In this document: one piece after another, positions 17,865 through 26,812 of the stretch
How the letters are laid out: each line of letters begins with the position of its first letter
How positions within the stretch are numbered: position 1 is the first letter of the stretch
Source: Allomuricauda sp.
Lineage (GTDB): Bacteria; Bacteroidota; Bacteroidia; Flavobacteriales; Flavobacteriaceae
DNA: 58,478 bases
NCBI RefSeq assembly: GCF_002699205.1
Contig: NZ_PABT01000043.1
Location: 1-58,478 of the forward strand
Reading direction: 5' to 3'
Notes under the pieces: generated by a model
Told to the model about the DNA's origin: nothing
The model's database searches: none
The model's input: only the letters and a program-made list of their open reading frames with translations
Made by a program: the position numbers and the translations under genes

Positions 17865-19085
17865 ATGGAAAAAATCAGAATTAGTGGACATAGGCTTTTA
17901 GTGCCCGATCAGCCAATCGTTCCCTTTATAGAAGGAGATGGTATTGGTCCAGATATTTGGTGGGCTGCCAAAAGAGTCATCGACCATGCGGTGGAAGTGG
18001 CCTACAACGGTGAGAAAGCCATTCATTGGAAGGAAATTTATGCCGGAGAAAAATCAAAAAAGGCGACAGGGGAATGGTTGCCACAAGGCACTATTGATGA
18101 AATAAAAAATCATCTGGTAGCTATTAAAGGCCCTCTTGGTACCCCAGTAGGGGGAGGAATTCGTTCCTTGAATGTAGCGCTTCGTCAGCAACTGGATCTA
18201 TTTGCCTGTATACGGCCTGTAAGGTGGTATACGGGTGTACCTACACCCGTCAAATTTCCAGAACGGGTAAATATGACCATATTTAGGGAGAATACAGAGG
18301 ATATCTATGCTGGTATTGAATGGAATCATGGGACCGATGAGGTAGAAAAACTGAAGGTTTTTTTGATTGAGGAAATGGGCGTTACACAGATTCGGTTTCC
18401 CAATACAGTCTCGTTGGGGGTAAAGCCGGTTTCAAAAGAAGGATCGGAACGGTTAATCCGGTCCGCGATACAGTATGCCATTGACAATCACAAAGAATCG
18501 GTAACATTGGTCCATAAGGGAAATATAATGAAATATACTGAAGGGCAGTTCATGAATTGGGGCTATCAATTGGCAACAAAGGAATTCAATGCCAAAGTAT
18601 ATAATGGCGGGCCATGGATGTTTATGGAAGACAAAGGACATCAGATCATTATTAAAGATGTCATTGCAGACGCATTTTTTCAGCAAATTTTATTAAGACC
18701 GGATGAGTATGATGTTATCGCCACATTGAACCTTAATGGAGATTATATTTCAGATGTCCTGGCTGCTATGGTGGGCGGCATAGGCATTGCGCCGGGTGCC
18801 AACATTAATTATGAAACTGGAGTAGCCCTATTTGAAGCCACGCACGGTACGGCACCAAAGTACGCAGGGCAGGACAAGGCCAACCCTTCATCAATAATAT
18901 TGTCCGGAGCAATGCTGTTGGACCATATCGGTTGGAACGAAGCAGCCGAACTTATCACAAACGGCCTGGAATCAGCTATCAAAAAGAAAAAAGTCACCTA
19001 TGATTTTGCACGATCAATGCCCGGATCCACAACCGTGAAATGTTCTGAATTTGCTGACCAAGTTATACACTATCTTAGAATGTAA
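17865..19085 (+). CDS. icd: NADP-dependent isocitrate dehydrogenase
   Basis: A 406-residue enzyme of the dimeric E. coli type: isocitrate + NADP+ gives 2-oxoglutarate + CO2 + NADPH. The substrate-binding loop [13 protein letters not shown] includes S101, the position phosphorylated in E. coli Icd. Metal-binding aspartates sit in the LNGDYISD region. The cofactor loop [12 protein letters not shown] has the Lys-Tyr pair that selects NADP. A TCA-cycle enzyme inside a stress block would raise NADPH for antioxidant defence (inference). The 160 bases before it contain two short overlapping frames (one reads LLNTFPYWCQDVGGRFKK, ending at 17838), possibly gene remains, but no recognised promoter. Confidence 0.95.
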   Translation: MEKIRISGHRLLVPDQPIVPFIEGDGIGPDIWWAAKRVIDHAVEVAYNGEKAIHWKEIYAGEKSKKATGEWLPQGTIDEIKNHLVAIKGPLGTPVGGGIRSLNVALRQQLDLFACIRPVRWYTGVPTPVKFPERVNMTIFRENTEDIYAGIEWNHGTDEVEKLKVFLIEEMGVTQIRFPNTVSLGVKPVSKEGSERLIRSAIQYAIDNHKESVTLVHKGNIMKYTEGQFMNWGYQLATKEFNAKVYNGGPWMFMEDKGHQIIIKDVIADAFFQQILLRPDEYDVIATLNLNGDYISDVLAAMVGGIGIAPGANINYETGVALFEATHGTAPKYAGQDKANPSSIILSGAMLLDHIGWNEAAELITNGLESAIKKKKVTYDFARSMPGSTTVKCSEFADQVIHYLRM

Positions 19086-19099
19086 TATCATTTTTAAAA

Positions 19100-19591
19100 A
19101 TGTACAATATGAATAAAACAAAGACCATGAATGCAATAGGATTGGACACAAAAAAAAGTGAGGAATTAGCAAACAAATTAGGAGACTTATTAGCCAACTA
19201 TTCAGTATTCTATCAAAACGTAAGAGGTTATCACTGGAATTTACAAGGGGATAAATTCTTTGAGCTTCACGCCAAATTTGAAGAGCTTTATACCGATTTG
19301 GTCCTAAAGATGGATGTCATCGCCGAAAGAATAAGAACCCTTGGTTTTGCCTCTGAATATCGGTTTACCGAATATTTAAAGCTTTCGGAAATTAAAGAAT
19401 CTTCGCAAGCAACCGATGGCAGAAACTCGGTAAAAGAAATCTTGGAAGCATTCAAAATCCTTTTGATTAAGCAACGAGAAATTCTGGACTTGTCCGACAA
19501 AATCAATGATGAAGGCACCAATAGCCTAATGTCAGACTATATAAGAGAACAAGAAATATTGGTTTGGATGTATTCTGCTTTTTTGAATTAA
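19100..19591 (+). CDS. dps: Dps-family ferritin-like DNA-protection protein
   Basis: A 163-residue protein (start at 19100 or 19109; both Met codons fit). The Dps four-helix bundle is visible, with the intersubunit ferroxidase motif on helix A (RGYHWNLQGDKFFELHAKFEELY) and its counterpart on helix B (DLVLKMDVIAERIRTLG). Dps shells oxidise iron with hydrogen peroxide and store it, protecting DNA. It starts 14 bases after icd, so they may share a transcript. From here to about 22.5 kb the DNA is noticeably more AT-rich than the clpB part. Confidence 0.94.
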   Translation: MYNMNKTKTMNAIGLDTKKSEELANKLGDLLANYSVFYQNVRGYHWNLQGDKFFELHAKFEELYTDLVLKMDVIAERIRTLGFASEYRFTEYLKLSEIKESSQATDGRNSVKEILEAFKILLIKQREILDLSDKINDEGTNSLMSDYIREQEILVWMYSAFLN

Positions 19592-19624
19592 CTATTAAAA
19601 AGTCAAATAATAGAATTTATTGAT

Positions 19625-20263
19625 ATGAGTGTTTTATCTAAAGAAAAAAGAAATGAGCTTTCGCCAAGAGAGGCTTTAGAAATTTTAAAAGAAGGAAATA
19701 AGCGGTTTATTAAAAATATTAAAATGAACCGTGATTTACTGGAGCAGGTCAATGAGACCGCAGAAGGGCAATATCCTTTTGCTACCATTTTAAGCTGTAT
19801 GGATAGTAGAACTACTGCTGAATTAATTTTTGACCAAGGATTAGGGGATATATTCTCTATCCGGATTGCAGGGAACATCATCAACGATGATATTTTAGGT
19901 AGTATGGAGTATGCTTGCCAAGTAGTTGAGTCAAAACTTATTGTTGTGATGGGACACACAAACTGTGGTGCAGTAAAAGGTGCTTGTGATGCTTTTGAAC
20001 TAGGTCATTTGACACCATTGTTAACCAAAATACGACCAGCGATTTATAAAGAACAAAGTGTAGCTGAAAACAGAAATTCGTCTAATAAGACGTTTGTTGA
20101 AAATGTTTCGGCTCTAAATGTAAAAAACTCAATGGAGGCGATTATGACAAGGAGCATTGTGCTTAACAATTTAATCCAACAAAAAAAAGTGGGTTTGGTT
20201 GGTGCCATTTATGATGTCGCAACGGCTAGTGTAAAGTTTATTGAAGATTCTTATGGGTTTTAG
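19625..20263 (+). CDS. Beta-class carbonic anhydrase
   Basis: A 212-residue enzyme. The zinc ligands and catalytic dyad of beta carbonic anhydrases are present: Cys58 with Asp60 and Arg62 (SCMDSR), and His111 with Cys114 (GHTNCGAVKGA). It interconverts CO2 and bicarbonate in the cytoplasm and thus affects internal pH. The gene follows dps by 33 bases and precedes three ion-channel-like genes, which suggests a pH and ion homeostasis role in this sub-block. Confidence 0.94.
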   Translation: MSVLSKEKRNELSPREALEILKEGNKRFIKNIKMNRDLLEQVNETAEGQYPFATILSCMDSRTTAELIFDQGLGDIFSIRIAGNIINDDILGSMEYACQVVESKLIVVMGHTNCGAVKGACDAFELGHLTPLLTKIRPAIYKEQSVAENRNSSNKTFVENVSALNVKNSMEAIMTRSIVLNNLIQQKKVGLVGAIYDVATASVKFIEDSYGF

Positions 20264-20321
20264 TTTCTTTCATTTTACAAGTAGAAAATTATTGATTATT
20301 AATGAAAAATAAGAGATAAGT

Positions 20322-20843
20322 ATGGGGAATTTCGACCTTGATAATTATATTACAATTCACTCATATACATTTAGATTAGCCTTGAGTGTTCTTGTTTTGA
20401 TGTTGATGCTTTTATTACGTTCTGTTGTACGTAAAAGAATTAAAAATCTTTCCATCCTTCATTCCTATGAGGCTCATCGACTCTTACTTATTCGCAAAAT
20501 TACAGCAATATTGTTCTGGATAGTTTTAGGTGTTGTTATTTTAACCATTTGGGGTGTGAATCTAGAGAATATTTGGGTATATATAGGTAGCTTCATAACA
20601 TTAGTTGCAGTTGCTTTCTTTGCCATATGGAGCATACTAAGTAATATAGTTGCTGGCATGTTGATTTATATAATAAATCCTTTTAAGGTGGATTCAAAGT
20701 TAAAAATGTTTGACCCTGAGATAGTGGCTACCGTGAAAAACATTAATCTAATATTTACCGAATTAGAAGATGAAGAAGGTGTGTTTAGTGTTCCAAATAA
20801 CCTATTCTTTCAGAAACCTGTTAAAATTTTAAAAATAAAATAG
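20322..20843 (+). CDS. Short MscS-like channel protein
   Basis: A 173-residue protein with about three membrane segments. The last has the MscS pore-helix layout (GSFITLVAVAFFAIWSILSNIVAGMLIYI), followed by a beta-domain remnant (KMFDPEIVATVKNINLIFTELEDEEGVFSVPNNLFFQKPVKI). It lacks the C-terminal cage of full MscS (E. coli MscS has 286 residues). Whether this is a naturally short channel or a truncated one is open; the frame ends cleanly and the next gene starts one base after the stop, which favours a genuine short gene. Confidence 0.82.
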   Translation: MGNFDLDNYITIHSYTFRLALSVLVLMLMLLLRSVVRKRIKNLSILHSYEAHRLLLIRKITAILFWIVLGVVILTIWGVNLENIWVYIGSFITLVAVAFFAIWSILSNIVAGMLIYIINPFKVDSKLKMFDPEIVATVKNINLIFTELEDEEGVFSVPNNLFFQKPVKILKIK

Positions 20844-20844
20844 C

Positions 20845-21729
20845 ATGCTTTTAAAGAAAAGAATCCCTCTAGCCTATATTGCCAAGAACATCAAATACGA
20901 ATTGCTTGTCGTTTTGGTGTTCAATTGTATCATGATTTCCTTAAAATATTATCTTGATTTAAGTTTTAAAATACCGATAAATATTGTTGCTTTTCTAGGA
21001 ACGGCCATATCGCTTGTATTGTCATTTAAGTTAAGCCAATCATATGATAGATGGTGGGAGGCAAGAAAGATTTGGGGAGCTATAGTTAACGATTCTCGTA
21101 GCTTTACACTTCAGCTTAAAACGTTCTGTAAGGATATGAGATTAGTTCGTAAGGTTTCTTTAAGACAGGCTGGATGGAATTTTGCACTCGCCAACCACCT
21201 AAGAAAATTAAAACTTCCAGAGCGCGACCTTGAGCGTTTAATAGCTTCAGAAGAATTAATAAACTTGAGGCAACAGGCTCACCCACCACTGGAACTTTTA
21301 AATAAAAATGAAGAAGAGTTAAAGAAGATGCACCTTAGTGGTCTTATAAACGATTTTCAACAAATCCAACTCGATAGCACCTTAGTTAGACTTTGTGCAT
21401 CAATGGGAAAGGCCGAAAGAATAAAAAACACCGTATTTCCCACTACTTATATTCTTTATCTCAGGTTATTTATTTTTATTTTCCTTGCAATTTTGGTTGT
21501 GGCTCTTGATGAAATAAATCCATTTGTAGAGATTGGTATCGTTATGGGGGTTGCCATACCTTTTCTTCTTTTACAGAAAACAGCCATATACTTACAAGAC
21601 CCTTTTGAAAATAGGCCAACGGATACACCTATGACCACAATAAGTCACGCCATAGAAGCCAATATTAGAATGCTGTTGGGTGAAAAAGTACAGCCCGCTA
21701 AGGCAACTGATGACTTTTACATAATGTAA
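20845..21729 (+). CDS. Bestrophin-family ion channel
   Basis: A 294-residue membrane protein with the bestrophin/UPF0187 signature: an N-terminal membrane helix, then FKLSQSYDRWWEARKIWGAIVNDSR, long cytoplasmic helices, two further membrane segments (about residues 205-250) and a C-terminal segment (LLQKTAIYLQDPFENRPTDTPM) with acidic and Asn/Asp residues as in the family. Bacterial bestrophins form pentameric ion channels of anion or cation selectivity. The gene starts one base after the short MscS-like gene, so the two are probably co-translated. Confidence 0.9.
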   Translation: MLLKKRIPLAYIAKNIKYELLVVLVFNCIMISLKYYLDLSFKIPINIVAFLGTAISLVLSFKLSQSYDRWWEARKIWGAIVNDSRSFTLQLKTFCKDMRLVRKVSLRQAGWNFALANHLRKLKLPERDLERLIASEELINLRQQAHPPLELLNKNEEELKKMHLSGLINDFQQIQLDSTLVRLCASMGKAERIKNTVFPTTYILYLRLFIFIFLAILVVALDEINPFVEIGIVMGVAIPFLLLQKTAIYLQDPFENRPTDTPMTTISHAIEANIRMLLGEKVQPAKATDDFYIM

Positions 21730-21772
21730 GTTAAAAACTAATGTATAATAAATTAATAATTGAGCAGCTGAA

Positions 21773-22546
21773 ATGGCTTCGGTAATATCCTTTTTAATCA
21801 TAATTGCTATTTCCTTGCTCATAACCCGAATAGCAGCAGTAGCGTTTTCCTTAACCGGACTTTCTCGCGATATTGCCAACTTTCAAGCCCTTTCTGCGTT
21901 TACAGGCGTTGGGTTTACCACTTCTGAAGCAGAGAGTATACTAAGACATCCAATACGGAGAAAGATTGCAATGCTTCTTATGTTATTGGGAAATGCCGGT
22001 ATAGTATCCGCAGTGGCTTCACTTGTAATTACATTCACAAATGAGAGTAAAACTTGGTACAGTGATTATGTGACTTCAGGTATCATTATTTTATCTATCC
22101 TACTTATATGGCTTATCTACAGAAGCAAGTATGTTAAAAAAGGGCTAGATAAAATAATCTCTTTTATGCTAAGGAAATACACAGACCTTAAAGTAATTGA
22201 TTATGAGCACTTTTTAAATAGAGATTTAGAATATGATCTTGACCTAATAAGTATTGGCGAGAATCATTGGCTCGCCAATAAAACAATGAAAGAAGTACGC
22301 TTAAAAGAAGAGGGTATTGTGGTTTTAGGAATTGAACGTAATGGTAGCGGCTATATAGGAGTTCCAAATGGTGATTTCAAAATTAAAACAGATGATGTTT
22401 TAAAAGTGTATGGCAGAAAAGAAGCTATACAAGATTTAAGTGACAGAAAGCTAGTGGATGGAGATAAAAAACACAAAGAGGCAGTACTTGAAGAAAAAAA
22501 TATAAAAGATTTTGAGCGGGAGTTTGAATTGAAAAATCGGCACTAA
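21773..22546 (+). CDS. Membrane protein with C-terminal TrkA-C (RCK-C) domain
   Basis: A 257-residue protein. The N-terminal half has three or four membrane segments, with a loop SAFTGVGFTTSEAESIL that resembles the selectivity-loop surroundings of Trk/Ktr potassium transporters. The C-terminal half (about residues 160-225: DLDLISIGENHWLANKTMKEVRL...GIERNGSGYIGVPNGDFKIKTDDVLKVYGR) is a TrkA-C domain, which binds small ligands and gates ion flux. It is shorter than TrkH and may be a regulatory or minimal ion transporter. It is the last gene of the AT-rich channel sub-block, and transposase debris follows. Confidence 0.8.
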   Translation: MASVISFLIIIAISLLITRIAAVAFSLTGLSRDIANFQALSAFTGVGFTTSEAESILRHPIRRKIAMLLMLLGNAGIVSAVASLVITFTNESKTWYSDYVTSGIIILSILLIWLIYRSKYVKKGLDKIISFMLRKYTDLKVIDYEHFLNRDLEYDLDLISIGENHWLANKTMKEVRLKEEGIVVLGIERNGSGYIGVPNGDFKIKTDDVLKVYGRKEAIQDLSDRKLVDGDKKHKEAVLEEKNIKDFEREFELKNRH

Positions 22547-22639
22547 AACTCTTCCTGGGATAGGATCCACAAGTACTCATTAAAATGCTCAAAAACTGTA
22601 AAAGGATATTCAGAAGTAAGTCCCTTCTTTAAGTAAGGT

Positions 22640-23133
22640 TTTGAGATGGTGTCGTTCGGCCCGATGGGGGCCGTTCGGAATTTTTTGTGTCCGTTCGCAT
22701 TTTTCTGGTGGTTCCCGAACCGTCGGAGCATAGGTCTCCCCGGCCCTCCGGAAACGTGGACCTTTTCATGCCGCCCGTTCCGCCCGAGAGGCAGCCATAC
22801 GCCTGCCCATCTCCAGGGCACTAGCGGCATTTATGCCCAAGAAGAACTGCCAATTCAGGTTGCCGTTGAGCCCCTCCATGAGCTTTCTGTCGGAGCAGCA
22901 GACATAACCCTTAAGGAACATCAGGGTGACCTTGCCCCTGGGGGAGTATATGGACATGGACCCCCTTTTCGCCTCTACCAGCCCGAAGGACGCCGCGATG
23001 TCGCCCCAGGCGACCGCCCGATAGATCTTGCCGAAATCGGACCCGAGGAAACGGTCGTGAAAATGTCGAACTGTTCCTCCTGGGAGGAAAACGAGAAAGT
23101 GTGCTGGAAATCGCGGATTACACCTATCATGGA
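22640..23133 (-). pseudogene. IS1182/IS5-like transposase remnant
   Basis: Read on the minus strand, an N-terminal transposase part can be pieced together: a Met start near 23133 (MIGVIRDFQHTFSFSSQEEQFDIF), then a one-base frameshift near 23065, and continuation HDRFLGSDFGKIYRAVAWGDI, then FLKGYVCCSDRKLMEGLNGNLNWQFFLGI, which is the DUF772-type start of IS1182-like transposases. A stop follows near 22766, and the DDE catalytic part is absent. The stretch is clearly more GC-rich than its flanks. The plus-strand frame over the same bases is an antisense shadow. Confidence 0.7.
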
Positions 23134-23139
23134 CATTGA

Positions 23140-23739
23140 TTATTTAGATAAAACGCCGGAGATAACAAATGCGAACAGAGCCATACCTATACTCAAAATA
23201 AGTACGGTGGTTCGCTTTCTAATGTTCTCTTAAATAGCTATTTACCACATTATTTTTATTTTGAGAAATCTTAGTGAAAATCCAGTCGATATTCGTGTGT
23301 GAAAATACCTTTTTGTTTTCAATTGAAAGAGCTAAAATTTCTCTAAATCCTTCTTGGAATACGGCCATATCACTTGTTAGGATCCCTCCAAAACCTGCGC
23401 CTCGACTTGGTTAATTTTTGTTTTTGGACACCTATACGATTTAATAATGATGATGTTCCATTATGTTTTCCACAACTTACTTAAAAATTTGCTAGGTAAC
23501 ATTGATATTTAACCCATCCATGGGTTCGTATTCATCCCCCCCCTTGCGATGTTCGAACTAATGGTTACCACTGATATAATAAACTTCCAGCTGTGCAAAA
23601 AAATAAAACGCCTGTTCATTCAATTGTTTCCCAATCGAGGGGGCTTGGCTATGTTCATCTTCATTTTTCCTATATCACATCCTCCAGGGGGCATGCCGAT
23701 TTCGTATATCGCCAGGGGTGCTAAATAGTTTCTTGATCA
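23140..23739 (-). pseudogene. Decayed coding region of unknown identity
   Basis: No intact gene lies between the transposase remnant and the patatin gene, but the minus strand has coding-like pieces in different frames: KQLNEQAFYFFAQLEVYY near 23580, a 64-codon open run at 23219-23410 (SRGAGFGGILTSDMAVFQEG ... NNVVNSYLREH), and a membrane-helix tail (IRKRTTVLILSIGMALFAF) ending at 23140 in yet another frame. They could belong to one or two genes inactivated by frameshifts. I cannot name the family. Confidence 0.45.
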
Positions 23740-24507
23740 CTAATAATGATTTTGTGAATTGTATTGATCCAGGGCTTTTTTAGCCCCTAAATAACCTATA
23801 TTAAAGATAGTGTCAATCTTGCGCATGTTGAAGGTGCCATAGTTGTTGAGCTGGCTTGGCCCGACTACAAAATTGCATCGATCGAATTTCGCAATGGAAT
23901 CGGCCGCCAGCTTAATTTTATATGCCCTTTCCGCTACGCCGAGAGAAGTCCTTAAGTCGGAGGCCCTTATTTTACGCAACGGATTTACGTAAACGCCAAT
24001 CAGCTTATCACATTGAGCGACCAAGGGCTCAATGGGAAAATTGTTCAGTACACCACCGTCTATATAATGGGAATCTTCAATTCTAATGGGTGTAAAAATA
24101 CCTGGAAATGAGGCTGAGGCCAAAATGGGCCCAATTAATTCACCGGACTGAAAGATTTTCAAAGTTCCCTTGACAATATCGGTTGCCGTAACATAAAGCG
24201 GCTTTTTCAGTGCGCCGAAATCGTTTTCCGGCAATAATTTTAAAAAATCGGGGTAAAACTTCTCTGAATCTATGATCCCCGGTTTTCCGATGGCAATTTT
24301 TTGGATGTGGAAAATGGGAACAGCCTTAAAAAAGTTTAACATTTCCTCCCATCCAATACCCGCGGAATAAAATGCACCGACCACTGCTCCGGCGCTGGTT
24401 CCGGCGATATGGGTAGGGAAAATTCCGCTTTCTTCCAGCGCTTTTATGGCCCCAATATGAGCCACTCCTCGAATTCCACCCCCGGATAGTGCTAAGCCGA
24501 TGTTCAC
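23740..24507 (-). CDS. Patatin-like phospholipase (RssA-like)
   Basis: A 255-residue protein. The oxyanion loop GGGIRG (residues 9-14), the nucleophile motif GTSAG (Ser38) and the catalytic Asp in DGGVLNNFP are all present, so the Ser-Asp dyad is intact. Patatin-like enzymes cleave acyl chains from phospholipids. There is no signal peptide, so it acts in the cytoplasm or at the inner leaflet. It lies 27 bases downstream of a cardiolipin synthase gene on the same strand, which points to membrane lipid remodelling. Confidence 0.92.
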   Translation of the reverse strand: MNIGLALSGGGIRGVAHIGAIKALEESGIFPTHIAGTSAGAVVGAFYSAGIGWEEMLNFFKAVPIFHIQKIAIGKPGIIDSEKFYPDFLKLLPENDFGALKKPLYVTATDIVKGTLKIFQSGELIGPILASASFPGIFTPIRIEDSHYIDGGVLNNFPIEPLVAQCDKLIGVYVNPLRKIRASDLRTSLGVAERAYKIKLAADSIAKFDRCNFVVGPSQLNNYGTFNMRKIDTIFNIGYLGAKKALDQYNSQNHY

Positions 24508-24534
24508 GATAACTAGGTAATTTTGATCAACAAG

Positions 24535-25971
24535 TTATAAAATTGGACTGAACAACTTGGCCGTGCCTTCTTTCAAACGTGAAATATTTCCCCTTTTTCT
24601 GAATTCTTGATAGTCTAGTTGCACACAGTTTTTGCAATTGTCCAGAAAATCGACTTTAAGCAATTCGGCAAATTCACTTTCGTAGACCAAGGTATTTACC
24701 TCATAATTTTGTTCAAAACTTCTAATATCAAGGTTGGCCGTGCCCACAGAGGACAGGGCATCATCACTGACAATGACTTTGCTGTGTATAAAACCGTCCT
24801 GAAACAGAAAAATTTTGACCCCGGCTTCTAGTAAATCCTCAAAATAGGAACGTACACTCCATTTGACCAGAAAACTGTCTGATTTCTCTGGTAACATCAG
24901 TCTAACATCAATTCCTCCTAGGGCACTTACCTGTAAGGCCTCCAACAGCGCATCACTTGGTACAACGTAGGGATTGGTAATATACACGTATTCCTTCGCT
25001 GAGTTGATCATTTCGAAATAGAGCTGATGTATGGAAGCAAAATCCGAGTCGGGCCCACTCGATATAATTTGGGCCACAGTTTCCCCCTGACCAGCTCTGT
25101 TCAGGAAAAAATGCCTGTTCAAAAGTTCATCGTTGCCGCTGACAAAGCTCCAATCAACGGCAAAAACAGCTTGTAGGCCATTTACAATCGGTCCTCTTAA
25201 CTCCAAATGCATATCGTGCCAGGTCCCCAATACCGGATCTCCCTTTATATATTTATCAGATACATTGATCCCACCAGTAAAACCAATGCGGCCGTCGATG
25301 ATTACAATTTTCCTGTGATTTCTATGATTTATAGTGGAAAGAATGCGTCCAAAGCGCATGGGCAAGAAACTATGGACTTCGATACCTGCGCTCCTGAAAG
25401 CCGCTAGGTACTTTTTAGACAGCGTTCCACTTCCGATTCCATCGTACATCAATCTAACCTTGACCCCCTCACTTACCTTGCGTTCAAGTATGGTTAGAAA
25501 CTTTTCGGCCAATTCGCCTTCTTCAAATATATAATATTGTATGTGGATAAAGTGCTCGGCCTTATCCAAGGCATCAAAAATAGCCCTGAAAGTGGCAGGT
25601 CCATTTTTGAGGGGTATCAATTCGTTACCCGACATGGGCAATGATTTTGCGCTCTTCGTTACCAATTTGGCCAGTTTTATGTGTTCTGTAACAGGTTTGG
25701 GGATTTCGGTATCGACATCCCTTCCCAATTTTTCATAGAACTGCTCTACCAATTCTAAATATGCTGTAATCGCATGGTTTTTTTTGAGTTTAAAAAACTT
25801 GGTGTTTCTCCTATTTCGTCCAAAAGCAAAGTAAAGTAGAATCCCCCCTATCGGAATGGTGAAGATAGCCAAGAGCCAAGCCAGCATTTTGGCGGGCCTG
25901 ATGCCATAGAGCAAGAGTTTTATCAGAACTGCCAACGCCACTATAATATATATCAGGATGGCGGTTATCAT
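24535..25971 (-). CDS. cls: Cardiolipin synthase (phospholipase D superfamily)
   Basis: A 478-residue protein. Two N-terminal membrane segments form the PLDc_N region. Two HKD catalytic motifs follow: HRNHRKIVIIDGRIGFTGG and HSKVIVSDDALSSVGTANLD. The length is typical of bacterial ClsA, which joins two phosphatidylglycerol molecules to cardiolipin and glycerol. Cardiolipin content rises under osmotic and heat stress in many bacteria. It lies upstream of the patatin gene in one probable operon and 120 bases downstream of the DUF6134-like gene. Confidence 0.94.
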   Translation of the reverse strand: MITAILIYIIVALAVLIKLLLYGIRPAKMLAWLLAIFTIPIGGILLYFAFGRNRRNTKFFKLKKNHAITAYLELVEQFYEKLGRDVDTEIPKPVTEHIKLAKLVTKSAKSLPMSGNELIPLKNGPATFRAIFDALDKAEHFIHIQYYIFEEGELAEKFLTILERKVSEGVKVRLMYDGIGSGTLSKKYLAAFRSAGIEVHSFLPMRFGRILSTINHRNHRKIVIIDGRIGFTGGINVSDKYIKGDPVLGTWHDMHLELRGPIVNGLQAVFAVDWSFVSGNDELLNRHFFLNRAGQGETVAQIISSGPDSDFASIHQLYFEMINSAKEYVYITNPYVVPSDALLEALQVSALGGIDVRLMLPEKSDSFLVKWSVRSYFEDLLEAGVKIFLFQDGFIHSKVIVSDDALSSVGTANLDIRSFEQNYEVNTLVYESEFAELLKVDFLDNCKNCVQLDYQEFRKRGNISRLKEGTAKLFSPIL

Positions 25972-26091
25972 CGATAAGGATATTCAGGGAATTTTTTCAT
26001 AGGTCAGCTTCATTTGGTCAGGTCAATCCCTTACAATCAGTTCAAAATCAACTGGACCACCATCGCCCCGTACTTTTTTTAAGACCCCAAT

Positions 26092-26619
26092 TTAATAATA
26101 ATATATATTCTCCCTTCCTTTTGAATTTACTTTTTTATAGGTTCCATCTCCTAAATAATATATGTTGTTGAAATTGCCGTCCTGCTCCGAGAAACAGCGG
26201 TCTGTATGAAGGGGTTCCTTAAAATAGAGCAAAATAGTTGTATAGTCTATTGAATCACGTAGGGTTTGGAAATGCTTGCCATTTTTTTCAACATGGTACC
26301 TATTGTATTCCCAATTGATATTGGTTTCAGTATGAAGTTTTTCATTAAAGTAAATAGTGACATCCGCCTTTTTCAAAATACTATTTTCGAAAATTACGTC
26401 ATAATCAAAGTCCACCTTGATTTCCCTGATCAGCCGGGTCTGTATTAAAGTCGAGCTATGATAATAGGTTTTGGAACCCTGGCTAAATCGTGTCGCCTGT
26501 AAACTACCAACAATGTTATCATTGTGGACGATATTAAAATCCAAGGAAGTACTGTTTGAACCGGTAAGAAAGCACAGGCTTAAAATAAAAGGATAGGGAG
26601 GAGTTAGGTTGAATACCAT
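26092..26619 (-). CDS. DUF6134-like secreted protein
   Basis: A protein of about 175 residues if translation starts at MVFNLTPPYPFILSL, which gives a plausible signal peptide (the frame is open further upstream, to 26694). The mature part is beta-rich with repeated short strands (SLDFNIVHNDNIVGSLQATRF; DFDYDVIFENSILKKADVTIYF; DSIDYTTILLYFKEPLHTD) and resembles the uncharacterised DUF6134 family of Bacteroidota. The function is unknown. It sits between hdeD and cls on the same strand, so it is probably part of the membrane-stress transcript. Confidence 0.65.
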   Translation of the reverse strand: MVFNLTPPYPFILSLCFLTGSNSTSLDFNIVHNDNIVGSLQATRFSQGSKTYYHSSTLIQTRLIREIKVDFDYDVIFENSILKKADVTIYFNEKLHTETNINWEYNRYHVEKNGKHFQTLRDSIDYTTILLYFKEPLHTDRCFSEQDGNFNNIYYLGDGTYKKVNSKGRENIYYY

Positions 26620-26812
26620 GTAAAGGTCGTTGAAGGGTACCGTATTGTAGTTTTTTTCTAACATCAATAAACACCCTCTTTTTTGGGATACCAAAAAAAA
26701 GCGTATTAATCATCAAAAAAATAAGGGACAAATCCAAGTTATTCCAATACAATGGGGTTCCTCAACGAAAGTGCCCTTTCTTGGAATAAGAGCAACGCAA
26801 TCCCATTCAGTA

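Noticed and set aside
22646..23233. 195-codon plus-strand frame in the GC-rich patch
   Set aside because: The minus strand reads as an IS1182-like transposase start, so the plus frame is its shadow.
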